Origin: RYN-230 sp963793825
GTDB lineage: Bacteria > Actinomycetota > Actinomycetes > Streptosporangiales > Streptosporangiaceae
Assembly (NCBI GenBank): GCA_963793825.1
Contig: CAWCBE010000003.1
Span: forward strand, 124,001-188,000
Direction of reading: 5' to 3'
Length of the DNA stretch: 64,000 bases
Shown in pieces: positions 32,385 through 41,025 of the stretch. Each line of letters starts with the position of its first letter. Within the stretch, counting starts at the first letter, position 1. The position numbers and the translations under genes are program-made. The notes under the pieces are model-generated. The model was not told where the DNA came from. It worked only from the letters and a program-made list of their open reading frames with translations, and did not search any database.

Positions 32385-32469
32385 TACCGTGGACGCATGT
32401 CCTAGGACCAGCGGCCCTGCTAACTGTGCTTTCTTGCCGTAGACCGCCCGCATCCTAGGAGTTCCCCCC
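32385..32469 (+). promoter_or_regulatory. MFS promoter and leader with self-pairing TCCTAGGA boxes
   Basis: TACCGT at 32385-32390 is a -10 candidate, placing the transcript start near 32397, where the first codons read ATG TCC TAG. TCCTAGGA occurs at 32400-32407 and again at 32453-32460; because the 8-mer is palindromic, the two copies can pair with each other. The second copy contains AGGAG, the Shine-Dalgarno of the GTG at 32470, so pairing would hide it. Translational control of the exporter is an inference. Confidence 0.45.
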
Positions 32470-33801
32470 GTGTCGCCCTCACAGGTCACCGACGTCGCTG
32501 CCGCGCGCCCGGAGGACCGGGTTCTGCCCGCCACTGTCCCGGCCGCCGGGCCGCCCCGCTCGTCGCTGCCGCTGGCGGTCGTGCTGCAGGTGCTGATCTC
32601 GCTCGGGGACGGCCTGGCCATGGTCGCGCTGGCCAGCCGGGTATACCAGAGCTCGCACGCGTCCTGGGCGGTGGCGTCGGTCTTCCTCGCCATCACCGTG
32701 CCGATGACCGCGCTGGCCCCGGTGGCCGGCCTGGTGCTGGACCGGCTCCCGGTGCGTCCCGTACTGGTCGTGGCGGCCGCCGCCGAGGCGGTGGTAGCGC
32801 TGGCGCTGACCCGGCTCACCAGCACCGGGGCGATCCTCGGCCTGTCGGTCGGGTTCGGCCTGTGTGCCGCCGTGCTCCAGCCGGGGCTGGGCGCGATCGT
32901 GCCGAGAGTGGCCGGGCGGGCCGGGGCCACCAAGGCCAACGGCTACCTGCAGGCCGCTACCTGGGGTGGCTTCACCGTCGGGCCGCTGCTGGCCGGCGTG
33001 CTCACCGCGGCGGGGGGCACCAGCCTGGCGCTGGGCGCCGTCGCCATCGTCTATGGCATCGGCGCGATCGGCCTGCGCCTGCTCCGCCTGGCCCCTGCGG
33101 GCCTGGCCGGGCCCGGCACCCCGGTTCAGGCCCCGGGCCCGGCCACCGCCCCGGGCAGCCCTCCCGGCCCGGCCGCCGAGCCGCGCGGTGGCCAGATCAG
33201 CGCGGGCCTGCGGTTCCTGCGCAACGACGCCGAGGCTTCGCTGCTCGTGGTGGTAGTCGCCATCATGGTGGCGTTCGGCAACATGGCCAGCGTGGCCGAG
33301 GTGCCCTTCGCCGAGGGAGTGCTCAAGGCCGGTGCCTCCGGGTACTCGCTGCTGGTCGCCGCGTGGACCGGCGGCATGCTGGCCGGCACCCTGCTGGGCG
33401 GCCGGCTGCGGTCCCGGCGCCTGGCGCTGGCCACGCTGCTGGGCAGCCTGGCCGCCGGCACCGGCGTGGCGCTGGCGGCCGGGGCGATGACCCTCTGGCA
33501 GGCGGCCGCCGCCTACGGGATCGGCGGGCTGGCCAACGGGGTCGAGGTGGTCGCCACCCGGAGCTTCCTCAACCACCGGGTCCCGGAGGCCATCTCGGGA
33601 CGGGTCTTCGCCGCGTATTCGGGCATCCTGTTCGGTGCGATGTCGCTGGGCATGGCCGCCGCGGGCGGGCTGCTCGCCCCGCTCAACCCCCGGGTCGTGC
33701 TGCTGATCGCGGGCGGCGGCGGCATCGTGGCGGGCGGGCTGGGCTGCCTGCGCTATGCCCGGCTCCGCGCCCGCGGCCGCACGGCACCCCAGCAGGCCTG
33801 A
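32470..33801 (+). CDS. MFS transporter, probable drug exporter
   Basis: 443-aa membrane protein with about 12 hydrophobic helices in two halves, separated by a Pro/Gly-rich loop at about 215-240. The loop between helices 2 and 3 reads VAGLVLDRLPVRPVL and the second half has GGMLAGTLLGGRLRSRRLAL, matching the MFS_3/enterobactin-exporter-like group. Start GTG 32470 with AGGAG 9 nt upstream. Substrate unknown; the paired HisRS-like gene raises the possibility of export of a tRNA-synthetase inhibitor (inference only). Confidence 0.85.
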   Translation: MSPSQVTDVAAARPEDRVLPATVPAAGPPRSSLPLAVVLQVLISLGDGLAMVALASRVYQSSHASWAVASVFLAITVPMTALAPVAGLVLDRLPVRPVLVVAAAAEAVVALALTRLTSTGAILGLSVGFGLCAAVLQPGLGAIVPRVAGRAGATKANGYLQAATWGGFTVGPLLAGVLTAAGGTSLALGAVAIVYGIGAIGLRLLRLAPAGLAGPGTPVQAPGPATAPGSPPGPAAEPRGGQISAGLRFLRNDAEASLLVVVVAIMVAFGNMASVAEVPFAEGVLKAGASGYSLLVAAWTGGMLAGTLLGGRLRSRRLALATLLGSLAAGTGVALAAGAMTLWQAAAAYGIGGLANGVEVVATRSFLNHRVPEAISGRVFAAYSGILFGAMSLGMAAAGGLLAPLNPRVVLLIAGGGGIVAGGLGCLRYARLRARGRTAPQQA

Positions 33802-33879
33802 CCGGGCCGCTTCCGGTCAGGTCAGCGGCCGGGCCCGGGCACCGGGGCGCCGCCCGCACCGGGCACGCGGGCCGGGACG

Positions 33880-33885
33880 TACGCT
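33880..33885 (+). promoter_or_regulatory. -10 box TACGCT, leaderless start of lipA
   Basis: TACGCT, a 7-nt spacer and the GTG at 33893. Confidence 0.5.
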
Positions 33886-33892
33886 TGGCAGC

Positions 33893-34910
33893 GTGGTACT
33901 CGCACCCCAAGGACGCAAGCTGCTCCGCCTCGAAGCCCGCAACAGCCAGACCCCCATCGAGAAGAAGCCCCCGTGGATCAAGACCCGGCTGCGTACCGGG
34001 CCGGAGTACACGGCGCTGAAGGGCCTGGTCAAGCGGGAGGGCCTGCACACCGTCTGCGAAGAGGCCGGGCTGCCCGAATATCTTCGAGTGCTGGGAGGAC
34101 CGCGAGGCGACCTTCCTCATCGGCGGGGACCAGTGCACCCGGCGGTGCGACTTCTGCCAGATCGCCACCGGGAAGCCGCAGCCGCTGGACACCGATGAAC
34201 CGCGCCGGGTCGCGGAGTCGGTGGCCGCGATGGGCCTGCGTTATGCCACGGTGACCGGGGTGGCCCGGGATGACCTCCCCGACGGCGGGGCGTGGCTGTA
34301 CGCGCAGACGGGCGTGGAGATCCACGCGGCCGTGCCCGGCTGCGGGGTGGAGCTCCTGATCCCGGACTTCAACGCGCATGACGCCAGGCTGGCGGCGGTG
34401 TTCGCGGCCCGTCCGGAGGTGCTGGCGCACAACATCGAGACCGTTCCCCGCATCTTCAGGCGGATCAGGCCGGGGTTCCGCTACGAGCGGTCGCTCGACG
34501 TCCTGGCCCGGGCCCGGGAGGCCGGCCTGGTGACCAAGTCCAACCTCATCCTCGGGCTCGGCGAGGAGCCGGCCGAGGTCACCCGGGCCATGACCGACCT
34601 GCGGGCGGTCGGCTGTGAGCTGCTCACCATCACCCAGTACCTGCGCCCGTCGCCGCTGCACCACCCGGTGGACCGGTGGGTCAAGCCGCAGGAGTTCGTG
34701 GCGCTCCGCGACGAGGCCCTGGCGCTCGGGTTCTCCGGGGTGATGTCCGGGCCGCTGGTCCGGTCGTCCTACCGTGCGGGCCGCCTCTACCGCGAGGCCC
34801 TGGATCGCCGGGCCGGCCGGACCGCCACGGCACCGGCGGCTACCGGGGCCGCGGATCAGGCGGTCACGGCCGCGGATCAGGCGGCCACGATTTCCGCCCA
34901 GGCCCGCTGA
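33893..34910 (+). CDS. lipA: Lipoyl synthase, frameshifted
   Basis: Radical-SAM enzyme that inserts two sulfurs into protein-bound octanoate. From GTG 33893 the frame reads to LHTVCEEAG; removing one G of the GGG at 34067-34069 restores CPNIFECWEDREATF, giving the auxiliary-cluster cysteines, and then CTRRCDFC, the radical-SAM CX3CX2C. The rest (GARDDLPDGGAWLYA-like, VELLIPDFN, AHNIETVPRIFRRIRPGFRY, LGLGEE, YLRPS) is intact to the end, 338 aa after correction, normal for LipA. As written the protein would end early. Since no other lipA is visible and SucB needs lipoate, a sequencing error or a programmed shift must be considered. Confidence 0.88.
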
Positions 34911-34914
34911 CTCG

Positions 34915-34920
34915 TATCCT
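34915..34920 (+). promoter_or_regulatory. -10 box TATCCT before the DUF4191 gene
   Basis: TATCCT, a 7-nt spacer and the ATG at 34928, only 4 bp after the lipA stop. Confidence 0.45.
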
Positions 34921-34927
34921 GCCCTCC

Positions 34928-35638
34928 ATGGCGAACAAGGCCGCTGGCAAGGCGAGCAAGGACGGCGCGGACGTCCCTCCGGGCCGCATCAAGCAGATCC
35001 GCATGGTCGCGGGCATCATCCGCGAGAAGAATCCCCGGGCACTGCCGATCATCGCGCTCAGTGCCGTCGGCATCATCGCGGTCTTCGTGATCGTGGGGGT
35101 GCTGACCGGCCTGGGCGGGCTGCTCATCCCGCTCGGCGTGCTGGCCGGGCTGGCGACCGCCATGATCCTGTTCGGCCGGTTCGCCCAGTCGGCCCAGTAC
35201 GCGGCGGTGGAGGGCCAGCCCGGCGCGGCCGCCGCCATCCTGCAGAGCATGCGGGGCGGCTGGACGGTGACCCCGGCGGTGGCCGCGAACCGGAACATGG
35301 ACGTGGTGCACCGGGCCGTCGGCCGGCCCGGCGTGGTCCTGGTCGGCGAAGGGTCCCCGACCCGGCTGCCGGGGCTGCTCGCGGCGGAGAAGAAGCGCAT
35401 CTCCCGGGTGGCCTACGAGACCCCGATCTATGACTTCCAGGTCGGCAACGAAGAAGGCCAGGTTCCGATCCGCAAGCTGCAGCGCAAGATCATGCGGCTG
35501 CCGCGCAACCTGAAGGGCGCCGAGGTCACCGAGCTGAACTACCGGCTCAAGGCACTGCCACAGTCGCTGCAGGCGCCCAAGGGCCCGATGCCCCGGTCCG
35601 GCCGGATGCCACGGCCGCCGCGGCCGCGGACGCGCTGA
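34928..35638 (+). CDS. DUF4191 family membrane protein
   Basis: 236-aa conserved actinobacterial protein of unknown function (DUF4191), always found near lipA in my experience of these genomes. The N-terminus is Lys-rich; two helices lie near 40-60 and 64-80 (IIALSAVGIIAVFVIVGVL, LIPLGVLAGLATAMILFG), followed by a soluble domain with SAQYAAVEGQPGAAAAILQSMRGGWTV, VVHRAVGRPGVVLVGEG and KLQRKIMRLPRNL. The C-terminal tail is Pro/Arg-rich. ATG 34928 fits both the family start and the -10 box. Confidence 0.85.
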   Translation: MANKAAGKASKDGADVPPGRIKQIRMVAGIIREKNPRALPIIALSAVGIIAVFVIVGVLTGLGGLLIPLGVLAGLATAMILFGRFAQSAQYAAVEGQPGAAAAILQSMRGGWTVTPAVAANRNMDVVHRAVGRPGVVLVGEGSPTRLPGLLAAEKKRISRVAYETPIYDFQVGNEEGQVPIRKLQRKIMRLPRNLKGAEVTELNYRLKALPQSLQAPKGPMPRSGRMPRPPRPRTR

Positions 35639-35672
35639 CCGGCAGCGCGCCCTGACTGGCCGGGGGCCCGGG

Positions 35673-36119
35673 TCAGGTGCGCAGCACGATGGTGTTGGCC
35701 GCCCGGTCGTGCAGCCCGCGCAGGTCCCGGTCGGAGACCAGCGGCGGGATCACGGTCAGCAGCAGCAGCGTGCGGACCAGCGCCCAGAACAGGCCGACCG
35801 GCTTGCCGTCCAGGCGCGCCACCCGGATGCCGAGCACCCGCTTGCCCACGGTGAACCCGGTCAGGGCGGTCAGCACGTACACCTCGGCAGCGAAGATGGC
35901 CAGGGTGAGCACCGGGGCGGACGAGCCGTGCAGGAAAGCCCGCGCGATGATCAGGCACAGCACCCAGTCGATCAGCAGCGCGCCCAGCCGGCGCCCCATG
36001 CTGGCTACCGACCGCGGACCCTGCTCGGGTAGCCCGAACCGCTCCCCCGGGTACGTTTCGTCGGCCCCGGGCTCACGAAAGCCCGGCAGCAGGACCCCGG
36101 CCCACCGTCGCTCCGTCAC
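35673..36119 (-). CDS. RDD family membrane protein
   Basis: 148-aa protein with an RDD domain: SMGRRLGALLIDWVLCLIIARAF near 40-62, TGFTVGKRVLGIRVARLDGKPVG, and a final LVSDRDLRGLHDRAANTIVL, with three hydrophobic helices. RDD proteins have been linked to ion exchange but the role here is unknown. It starts with GTG 36119 and has a TACCGT box 6 nt upstream. Divergent from glnA, as in other actinomycetes. Confidence 0.88.
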   Translation of the reverse strand: MTERRWAGVLLPGFREPGADETYPGERFGLPEQGPRSVASMGRRLGALLIDWVLCLIIARAFLHGSSAPVLTLAIFAAEVYVLTALTGFTVGKRVLGIRVARLDGKPVGLFWALVRTLLLLTVIPPLVSDRDLRGLHDRAANTIVLRT

Positions 36120-36125
36120 CCCCCC

Positions 36126-36131
36126 ACGGTA
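36126..36131 (-). promoter_or_regulatory. -10 box TACCGT, leaderless start of the RDD gene
   Basis: On the minus strand TACCGT, a spacer of six G and the GTG at 36119. Confidence 0.5.
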
Positions 36132-36231
36132 CCGCCCTGGCGCCCCCCGGCTACCGGCCCCCGGGCTCCGGCCGGCCGCCCTGGGCTGCGCGGACGGCGG
36201 CCCGGCCCGGGCACGTCCTGGCCCCCCAGGC

Positions 36232-36269
36232 GTAACACGTGTGAAACACTAGAGACACGGCTCGGTAAT
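36232..36269 (+). promoter_or_regulatory. GlnR box with four half-sites upstream of glnA
   Basis: GTAAC, GAAAC, GACAC and GTAAT, each separated by exactly 6 nt, follow the Streptomyces GlnR pattern gTnAC-n6-GaAAC-n6-GtnAC-n6-GaAAC. They end 171 bp before the glnA start, so a long 5' leader is expected. This indicates nitrogen-responsive control of glnA. Confidence 0.8.
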
Positions 36270-36440
36270 CGCCGGGAACTAACGTCCGAATCGTTCCTGC
36301 CGCAGGCCAGACCCCCTACGCGGCCAGCTCTGCGTGGCCGCCTTCCCGCGGTCCTTCAGCCGCGGCAGCCCGGGAGGCAACCCCAGGGAGGGCAACTCAG
36401 TGCCAGCTAACAGAGCGCCAGCTCCGTTCAGGGAGGGTTG

Positions 36441-37865
36441 ATGTTCCAGAACGCCGACGAGGTCCTGAAGTACATCGGCGATAACAAGATCGAGTTCGTT
36501 GACGTCAGGTTCTGTGACCTGCCGGGGACGATGCAGCACTTCACGGTGCCGGTCGAGACGTTCGACGAGAAGGTGTTCACCGAGGGCCGGATGTTCGACG
36601 GCTCCTCGATCCGCGGATTCCAGCAGATCCACGAGTCGGACATGCTGCTGCTGCCGGACGTGACGACCGCGGTCGCCGACCCGTTCCGCCAGCACCCCAC
36701 CCTGAACATGACCTTCTTCGTGCACGACCCGCTGACCGGGGAACCGTATACCCGCGACCCGCGGAACATTGCCCGCAAGGCGGAGACCTACCTCAAGGGC
36801 ACCGGGATCGCGGACACCGCGTTCTTCGGCCCGGAGGCGGAGTTCTACATCTTCGACTCGGTGCGCTACGACACCGGGGCGAACGCCGGCTACTACTACG
36901 TGGACTCGCTCGAGGGCGCGTGGAACACCGGCCGGGAGGAAGAAGGCGGCAACCTCGGCTCCAAGCCCCCGTACAAGGGCGGCTACTTCCCGGTGCCGCC
37001 GGTGGACCACTACACCGACCTGCGCTCAGCCATGGTCAGGGCGCTGATCGACGTCGGCATCACGGTCGAGATGCAGCACCACGAGGTGGGCACCGCCGGG
37101 CAGGCGGAGATCGACATCCTGTTCGGCCCGATGCTCAAGCAGGCCGACAACCTCATGCTCTACAAGTACGTGATCAAGAGCGTGGCCCGGGCGGCGGGCA
37201 AGACGGTCACGTTCATGCCCAAGCCGATCTTCGGTGACAACGGCTCCGGCATGCACTGCCACCAGAGCCTGTGGAAGGACGGCTCGCCGCTCTTCTACGA
37301 CGAGGTCGGCTACGCGGGCCTGTCCGACACCGGCCGGTACTACGTGGGCGGCCTGCTCAAGCACGCGCCCACGCTGCTGGCCTTCACCAACCCGACGGTG
37401 AACTCCTACCACCGCCTGGTGCCCGGCTTCGAGGCCCCGGTCAACCTGGTCTACTCGCAGCGGAACCGGTCGGCCTGCGTGCGCATCCCGATCACCGGCT
37501 CGAACCCGAAGGCCAAGCGGCTGGAGTTCCGGGTGCCGGACCCGTCGGCCAACCCCTACCTGGCCTTCTCCGCCATGCTGATGGCCGGCCTCGACGGCAT
37601 CAGGAACAAGATCGAGCCGCACGAGCCAGTGGACAAGGACCTGTACGAGCTGCCGCCGGACGAGGCATCGGCCATCCCGCAGGTGCCCGGGTCGCTGGAG
37701 GCGGTGCTCGACGCCCTCGAGGCTGACCACGACTACCTGCTGGAAGGCGGCGTGTTCACCTCGGACCTCATCGAGACCTGGATCGACTACAAGCGGACCA
37801 ACGAGCTCGACCCGGTCCGGCTCCGGCCGACGCCGCACGAGTTCGCGATGTACTTCGACGTGTAA
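36441..37865 (+). CDS. glnA: Glutamine synthetase type I
   Basis: 474-aa dodecameric ATP-dependent ammonia-assimilating enzyme. It shows the N-terminal FDGSSIRGF latch, metal and substrate motifs GPEAEFYIFD, QHHEVGTAGQAEID, KPIFGDNGSGMHCHQS and the ATP site NRSACVRIP, plus the adenylylation Tyr373 in SANPYLAFSAML. The start is ATG 36441 with GGGAGG just upstream; an in-frame TTG one codon earlier is less likely. Activity should be modified by GlnE, encoded 12 kb away, and transcription by GlnR. Confidence 0.97.
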   Translation: MFQNADEVLKYIGDNKIEFVDVRFCDLPGTMQHFTVPVETFDEKVFTEGRMFDGSSIRGFQQIHESDMLLLPDVTTAVADPFRQHPTLNMTFFVHDPLTGEPYTRDPRNIARKAETYLKGTGIADTAFFGPEAEFYIFDSVRYDTGANAGYYYVDSLEGAWNTGREEEGGNLGSKPPYKGGYFPVPPVDHYTDLRSAMVRALIDVGITVEMQHHEVGTAGQAEIDILFGPMLKQADNLMLYKYVIKSVARAAGKTVTFMPKPIFGDNGSGMHCHQSLWKDGSPLFYDEVGYAGLSDTGRYYVGGLLKHAPTLLAFTNPTVNSYHRLVPGFEAPVNLVYSQRNRSACVRIPITGSNPKAKRLEFRVPDPSANPYLAFSAMLMAGLDGIRNKIEPHEPVDKDLYELPPDEASAIPQVPGSLEAVLDALEADHDYLLEGGVFTSDLIETWIDYKRTNELDPVRLRPTPHEFAMYFDV

Positions 37866-37893
37866 GACGGGACACCGCCCGCCTGAGCGCAGC

Positions 37894-37941
37894 CAGGAGG
37901 CCGCCGTGCCCACCCGCACCGGGTGGCCCGGCGGCCTCCTG
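37894..37941 (+). terminator. Rho-independent terminator of glnA
   Basis: 13-bp perfect stem CAGGAGGCCGCCG / CGGCGGCCTCCTG enclosing an inner CCACCC/GGGTGG stem, followed by CCTTTT. This is the clearest canonical terminator in the window. Confidence 0.85.
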
Positions 37942-38014
37942 CCTTTTCCCCGCCGGGTACGCGCCGGTCATGATGACGGGGCAGGATGGGAGAAGGACGG
38001 ACGGACGGCCCGGG

Positions 38015-38755
38015 ATGGGGATGAGCCACAACCTGATCACGCTGGCCAGCCTGAACCTGCACGGCGGGCTGACCAGCCGCGGCGATCCCTTCGACGTGGC
38101 GGATGCCTGTCACCAGCTCAAGGCGGACGTGATCGTGCTGCAAGAGGCGTGGCGGCCGGACGGACGGCCGGACGCGGTGACCGACGTGGCGGCCGCCCTG
38201 GGGGCGGAGGTGCGGCACCGTGGGCTGGCTACCCGCACCAGCCGGGCGTGGCTCGGCCTTGGGAACGACCAGGGGGCGGGCAGCTGGGGCCTGGCCGTGC
38301 TGAGCATGCTCCCGGTCACCGGCTACGCCGAGATCGAGCTGGGCCGGGCGCCCGGCGACCGGGTCAGCCGGGCGGCGCAGGTGGTCACGGTAACCACGCC
38401 GGGCGGCGCCCCGCTGCGCATCGTGAACACCCACCTGACCCACCGGTACACCAGCCCGGCCCAGCTCGCGCTGCTGGCCTACCGGCTGGCCGGGCGCCCT
38501 GGCCCGGCCCGGACCGGGACGCCGCCCGCGGTGCCGACGGTCATCGCCGGGGACCTGAACATGCCCCGCCCCGGCACCCTGTCCGCGCCCGGCTACGCCG
38601 CTGTGGTGCGCGGGCGGACCTTCACCGCGGACCGGCCGCTCATCCAGCTCGATCACCTGCTTATCCGGGGCCACATCACCGCGGCCGGCGGGGAGGTGCT
38701 GGACCCGGTGGGATCCGATCACCTGCCGGTCCGCGCCCAGCTCATCGTGGCCTGA
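38015..38755 (+). CDS. Endonuclease/exonuclease/phosphatase family protein
   Basis: About 246-aa DNase I-fold metal-dependent phosphoesterase. Motifs in order: LASLNLHGG (Asn), VIVLQEAW (Glu), IVNTHLTHR (His), VIAGDLNMPR (Asp-Asn), QLDHLLIRG (Asp-His) and GSDHLPV (Asp-His). No signal peptide is seen. Substrate unknown: DNA, RNA or a phospholipid are all possible for the fold. The start is uncertain between ATG 38015, ATG 38021 and an earlier in-frame ATG at 37970; none has a convincing Shine-Dalgarno. Confidence 0.8.
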   Translation: MGMSHNLITLASLNLHGGLTSRGDPFDVADACHQLKADVIVLQEAWRPDGRPDAVTDVAAALGAEVRHRGLATRTSRAWLGLGNDQGAGSWGLAVLSMLPVTGYAEIELGRAPGDRVSRAAQVVTVTTPGGAPLRIVNTHLTHRYTSPAQLALLAYRLAGRPGPARTGTPPAVPTVIAGDLNMPRPGTLSAPGYAAVVRGRTFTADRPLIQLDHLLIRGHITAAGGEVLDPVGSDHLPVRAQLIVA

Positions 38756-38804
38756 GCCCCGGTCACGGTGAGCTGAACTCCGCCCCTGCGGCGGCCGGGC
38801 CCGG

Positions 38805-40268
38805 TCAGCGCGGCGCGTGGCCGACGGCCACCCGGCCCAGGCTGATGACGGTGGACACGGACAGCATGCGCACGGTGCGGGCCGCGGGCGACAGCCGGAG
38901 CGTGCGCCGGGGCAGCCGGACCCGCAGCGCCCCGGGGCGGGCGGCGAACCGCACCGGCGCCGGCATGGTGAGCGCCTCGCCGTCCACGCCGATCTCCACG
39001 GCGCCGGCCGACCGGATCTCCAGGTGCGGCGCCGTCCATTCCACCCAGCCGGGGAACCGGCGGGCCTGTCCCGCCGCCTGCAGGGCCAGGAAGCGGCTGG
39101 CCTCCGCGGCGTCGGCGATCGTCACCGCCACGATGCCGAGCACGCCACGGTCGAGCCGTTCCCGGGTGCCCAGGCCACCGTCGGCGGGCACCAGCTGGTA
39201 AGGGTTGTTGGACACCAGGATGAGATGGGCGGTCTCGTGCTCGGTGCCGTCGGGCCCCGTGTAGCACAGGTCGAGCGGCTCCGCCCCGGGGCCGAGCAGG
39301 CCGGGCAGCAGAGCCGCCGCGGTGCGGAGCTTGGCATCCCGGTACTCGGGGGCCTGGACCACCTTCGCGTACAGGCCCAGCGAGGCGTTGTTCACGAAGG
39401 TCCGCCCGTTCACCTCGGCCAGGTCGATCCGGCGCTCGACCCCGTCCGCGAAGGCGTCCAGGGCACCGGGCACATCCCCGCGGTCCAGGCCGAGGTCCAA
39501 GGCGAAATGGTTCCGGGTGCCCGCCGGGACGCAGACGAACGGCAGCCCGGCGCGCGCCGCTACCGAGGCGACCAGCGCCTGCGAGCCGTCGCCGCCGGCC
39601 ATGCCGAGGCAGTCCGCGCCGCGCCGGACCGCGTCCTCCGCCAGTTCCAGGAGGTCGTCGCCGGGTTCCAGGACGACGGGCTCGATGCCGCGGCGGCGGC
39701 ATTCGCTGGCCAGCGCGAACTTCACGGCCTTCCCGCCCCCCGACTTGGGGTTCATGATCAGAACTCCCCGCTGCGGGCGCGGCCCCTTCGCCAGCTGCGC
39801 GGCTGCCGCCCGGGCATGCTGGTCGGTACGGCCCAGGGCCTGCCGCGCCGCCGCCACCGACGCGCCGCTGAGCACCACGATCAGGACCAGGAGCGGCCAG
39901 TTGATGTGCGCGAAGACCAGGCCGATGGCCGTCCCGGCCAGCGCCGCGAGGGCCACACCGAGCGCGATCAGCCGCCGAAGGCCCGGCCGGGACACCACGT
40001 ACCAGCAGCTCACTACACAGGTCAGCAGGCCGACGGTGACAATGGCGATGGCCAGCAGGTGGACGGCGATGCCGATCAGGGCCAGGCCCGCCGCGGCGAT
40101 CAGCGTCAGCAGGGCCGCGGCGGCGCACAGCCGCGCCCCCGGGCCCGGCCGCCCCGCCTTCGCTGCCGTTTCCGAGGTGGCCACGGATGGCGGCCGGCCC
40201 GGCGGCGGCCCGCGCTCCGGCAACCCGGCGGCCCGCTGCCGCCCGGGCGTGGATTCTCCCCCGGCCAA
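38805..40268 (-). CDS. Diacylglycerol/lipid kinase family protein with N-terminal membrane region
   Basis: 487-aa protein. Three to four hydrophobic helices at about 45-130, then a DAGK catalytic domain: RGVLIMNPKSGGGKA, GADCLGMAGGDGSQALVA with the GGDGS nucleotide loop, VCVPAGTRNHFALDLG, NNASLGLYA, and the C-terminal beta domain with EIGVDGEAL. It phosphorylates a lipid alcohol at the membrane. The start is uncertain: TTG 40268 has GGGGGGA upstream; GTG 40184 is an alternative that trims 28 low-complexity residues. Divergent from a PAP2 phosphatase gene, the opposing activity in lipid phosphate turnover. Confidence 0.85.
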   Translation of the reverse strand: MAGGESTPGRQRAAGLPERGPPPGRPPSVATSETAAKAGRPGPGARLCAAAALLTLIAAAGLALIGIAVHLLAIAIVTVGLLTCVVSCWYVVSRPGLRRLIALGVALAALAGTAIGLVFAHINWPLLVLIVVLSGASVAAARQALGRTDQHARAAAAQLAKGPRPQRGVLIMNPKSGGGKAVKFALASECRRRGIEPVVLEPGDDLLELAEDAVRRGADCLGMAGGDGSQALVASVAARAGLPFVCVPAGTRNHFALDLGLDRGDVPGALDAFADGVERRIDLAEVNGRTFVNNASLGLYAKVVQAPEYRDAKLRTAAALLPGLLGPGAEPLDLCYTGPDGTEHETAHLILVSNNPYQLVPADGGLGTRERLDRGVLGIVAVTIADAAEASRFLALQAAGQARRFPGWVEWTAPHLEIRSAGAVEIGVDGEALTMPAPVRFAARPGALRVRLPRRTLRLSPAARTVRMLSVSTVISLGRVAVGHAPR

Positions 40269-40353
40269 CGCATCCCCCCGGCCGACGATCCGCGGGCACC
40301 CGGCCGGCCCGGCGGCTCCTTGTGCTGCGGTAAGTGCCCGGTTACCCGGGTGC

Positions 40354-40359
40354 TAGCAT
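40354..40359 (+). promoter_or_regulatory. -10 box TAGCAT, leaderless start of the PAP2 gene
   Basis: TAGCAT, a 6-nt spacer and the GTG at 40366. Confidence 0.5.
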
Positions 40360-40365
40360 ACGCCC

Positions 40366-41025
40366 GTGACCAGACGGTGGGCGGCCGAGCAGCCCCCGGC
40401 CGAGCGGCAGTCCATTGCGGAATGGGTGGCCGGCAAGGCCGCGGAGCGCGCGGGCCCGGCCCGCCAGCAGGCGGTCGACGGGATCCGCCAGCTCGGCGAG
40501 GTCGACCGGGCCATGTACGAGGCGATCGCCGGCACGCCGACCCCGGCTCTGGACAAGCCGCTGCGCCGGCTGTCGCGGGCGGCGGACAAGTCCCGCCTCT
40601 GGCTGACCGAAGCGGGGGTACTGGCCATCGTCGGCGGCCCCCGGGGCCGCCGCGCGGCGGTCCGTGGCGTGCTGGCCATCGGCGTGACATCGGCCGTCGT
40701 CAACCTGGCCATCAAGCCGTTGTCCTACCGGGCGCGGCCGGACCGCGCCGGAGCCGGGGTACCCGGTGTCCGGCAGGTCGCGATGCCGGGCTCGACCTCG
40801 TTCCCGTCCGGGCACTCCGCGTCCGCGTTCGCCTTCGCCACCGCGCTCAGCCGCGAGTGCCCGTGGCTGGCGCTGGGCACCGGGTTCGCGGCCACCGCCG
40901 TGGCCTACTCGCGGGTGCACACTGGGGTGCACTACCCGGGCGACACCGTGATCGGCTCGCTCATCGGGGCCAGCGCCGGGCTGGCCGTGGCCGGCCTGCT
41001 CGACCGCCGGTCCCCCGCGCCCTAG
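40366..41025 (+). CDS. PAP2 superfamily phosphatase
   Basis: 219-aa phosphatidic acid phosphatase-type membrane enzyme. The three-part signature is present: KPLSYRARPDR near 116-126, PGSTSFPSGHSASAFAFA near 141-158 and SRVHTGVHYPGDTVIGS near 180-196, with catalytic His residues in the last two. The soluble N-terminus is helical. Natural substrates could be phosphatidic acid, a lipid pyrophosphate or undecaprenyl pyrophosphate. The last codons belong to the first copy of a 35-bp tandem repeat that runs past the stop. Confidence 0.9.
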   Translation: MTRRWAAEQPPAERQSIAEWVAGKAAERAGPARQQAVDGIRQLGEVDRAMYEAIAGTPTPALDKPLRRLSRAADKSRLWLTEAGVLAIVGGPRGRRAAVRGVLAIGVTSAVVNLAIKPLSYRARPDRAGAGVPGVRQVAMPGSTSFPSGHSASAFAFATALSRECPWLALGTGFAATAVAYSRVHTGVHYPGDTVIGSLIGASAGLAVAGLLDRRSPAP

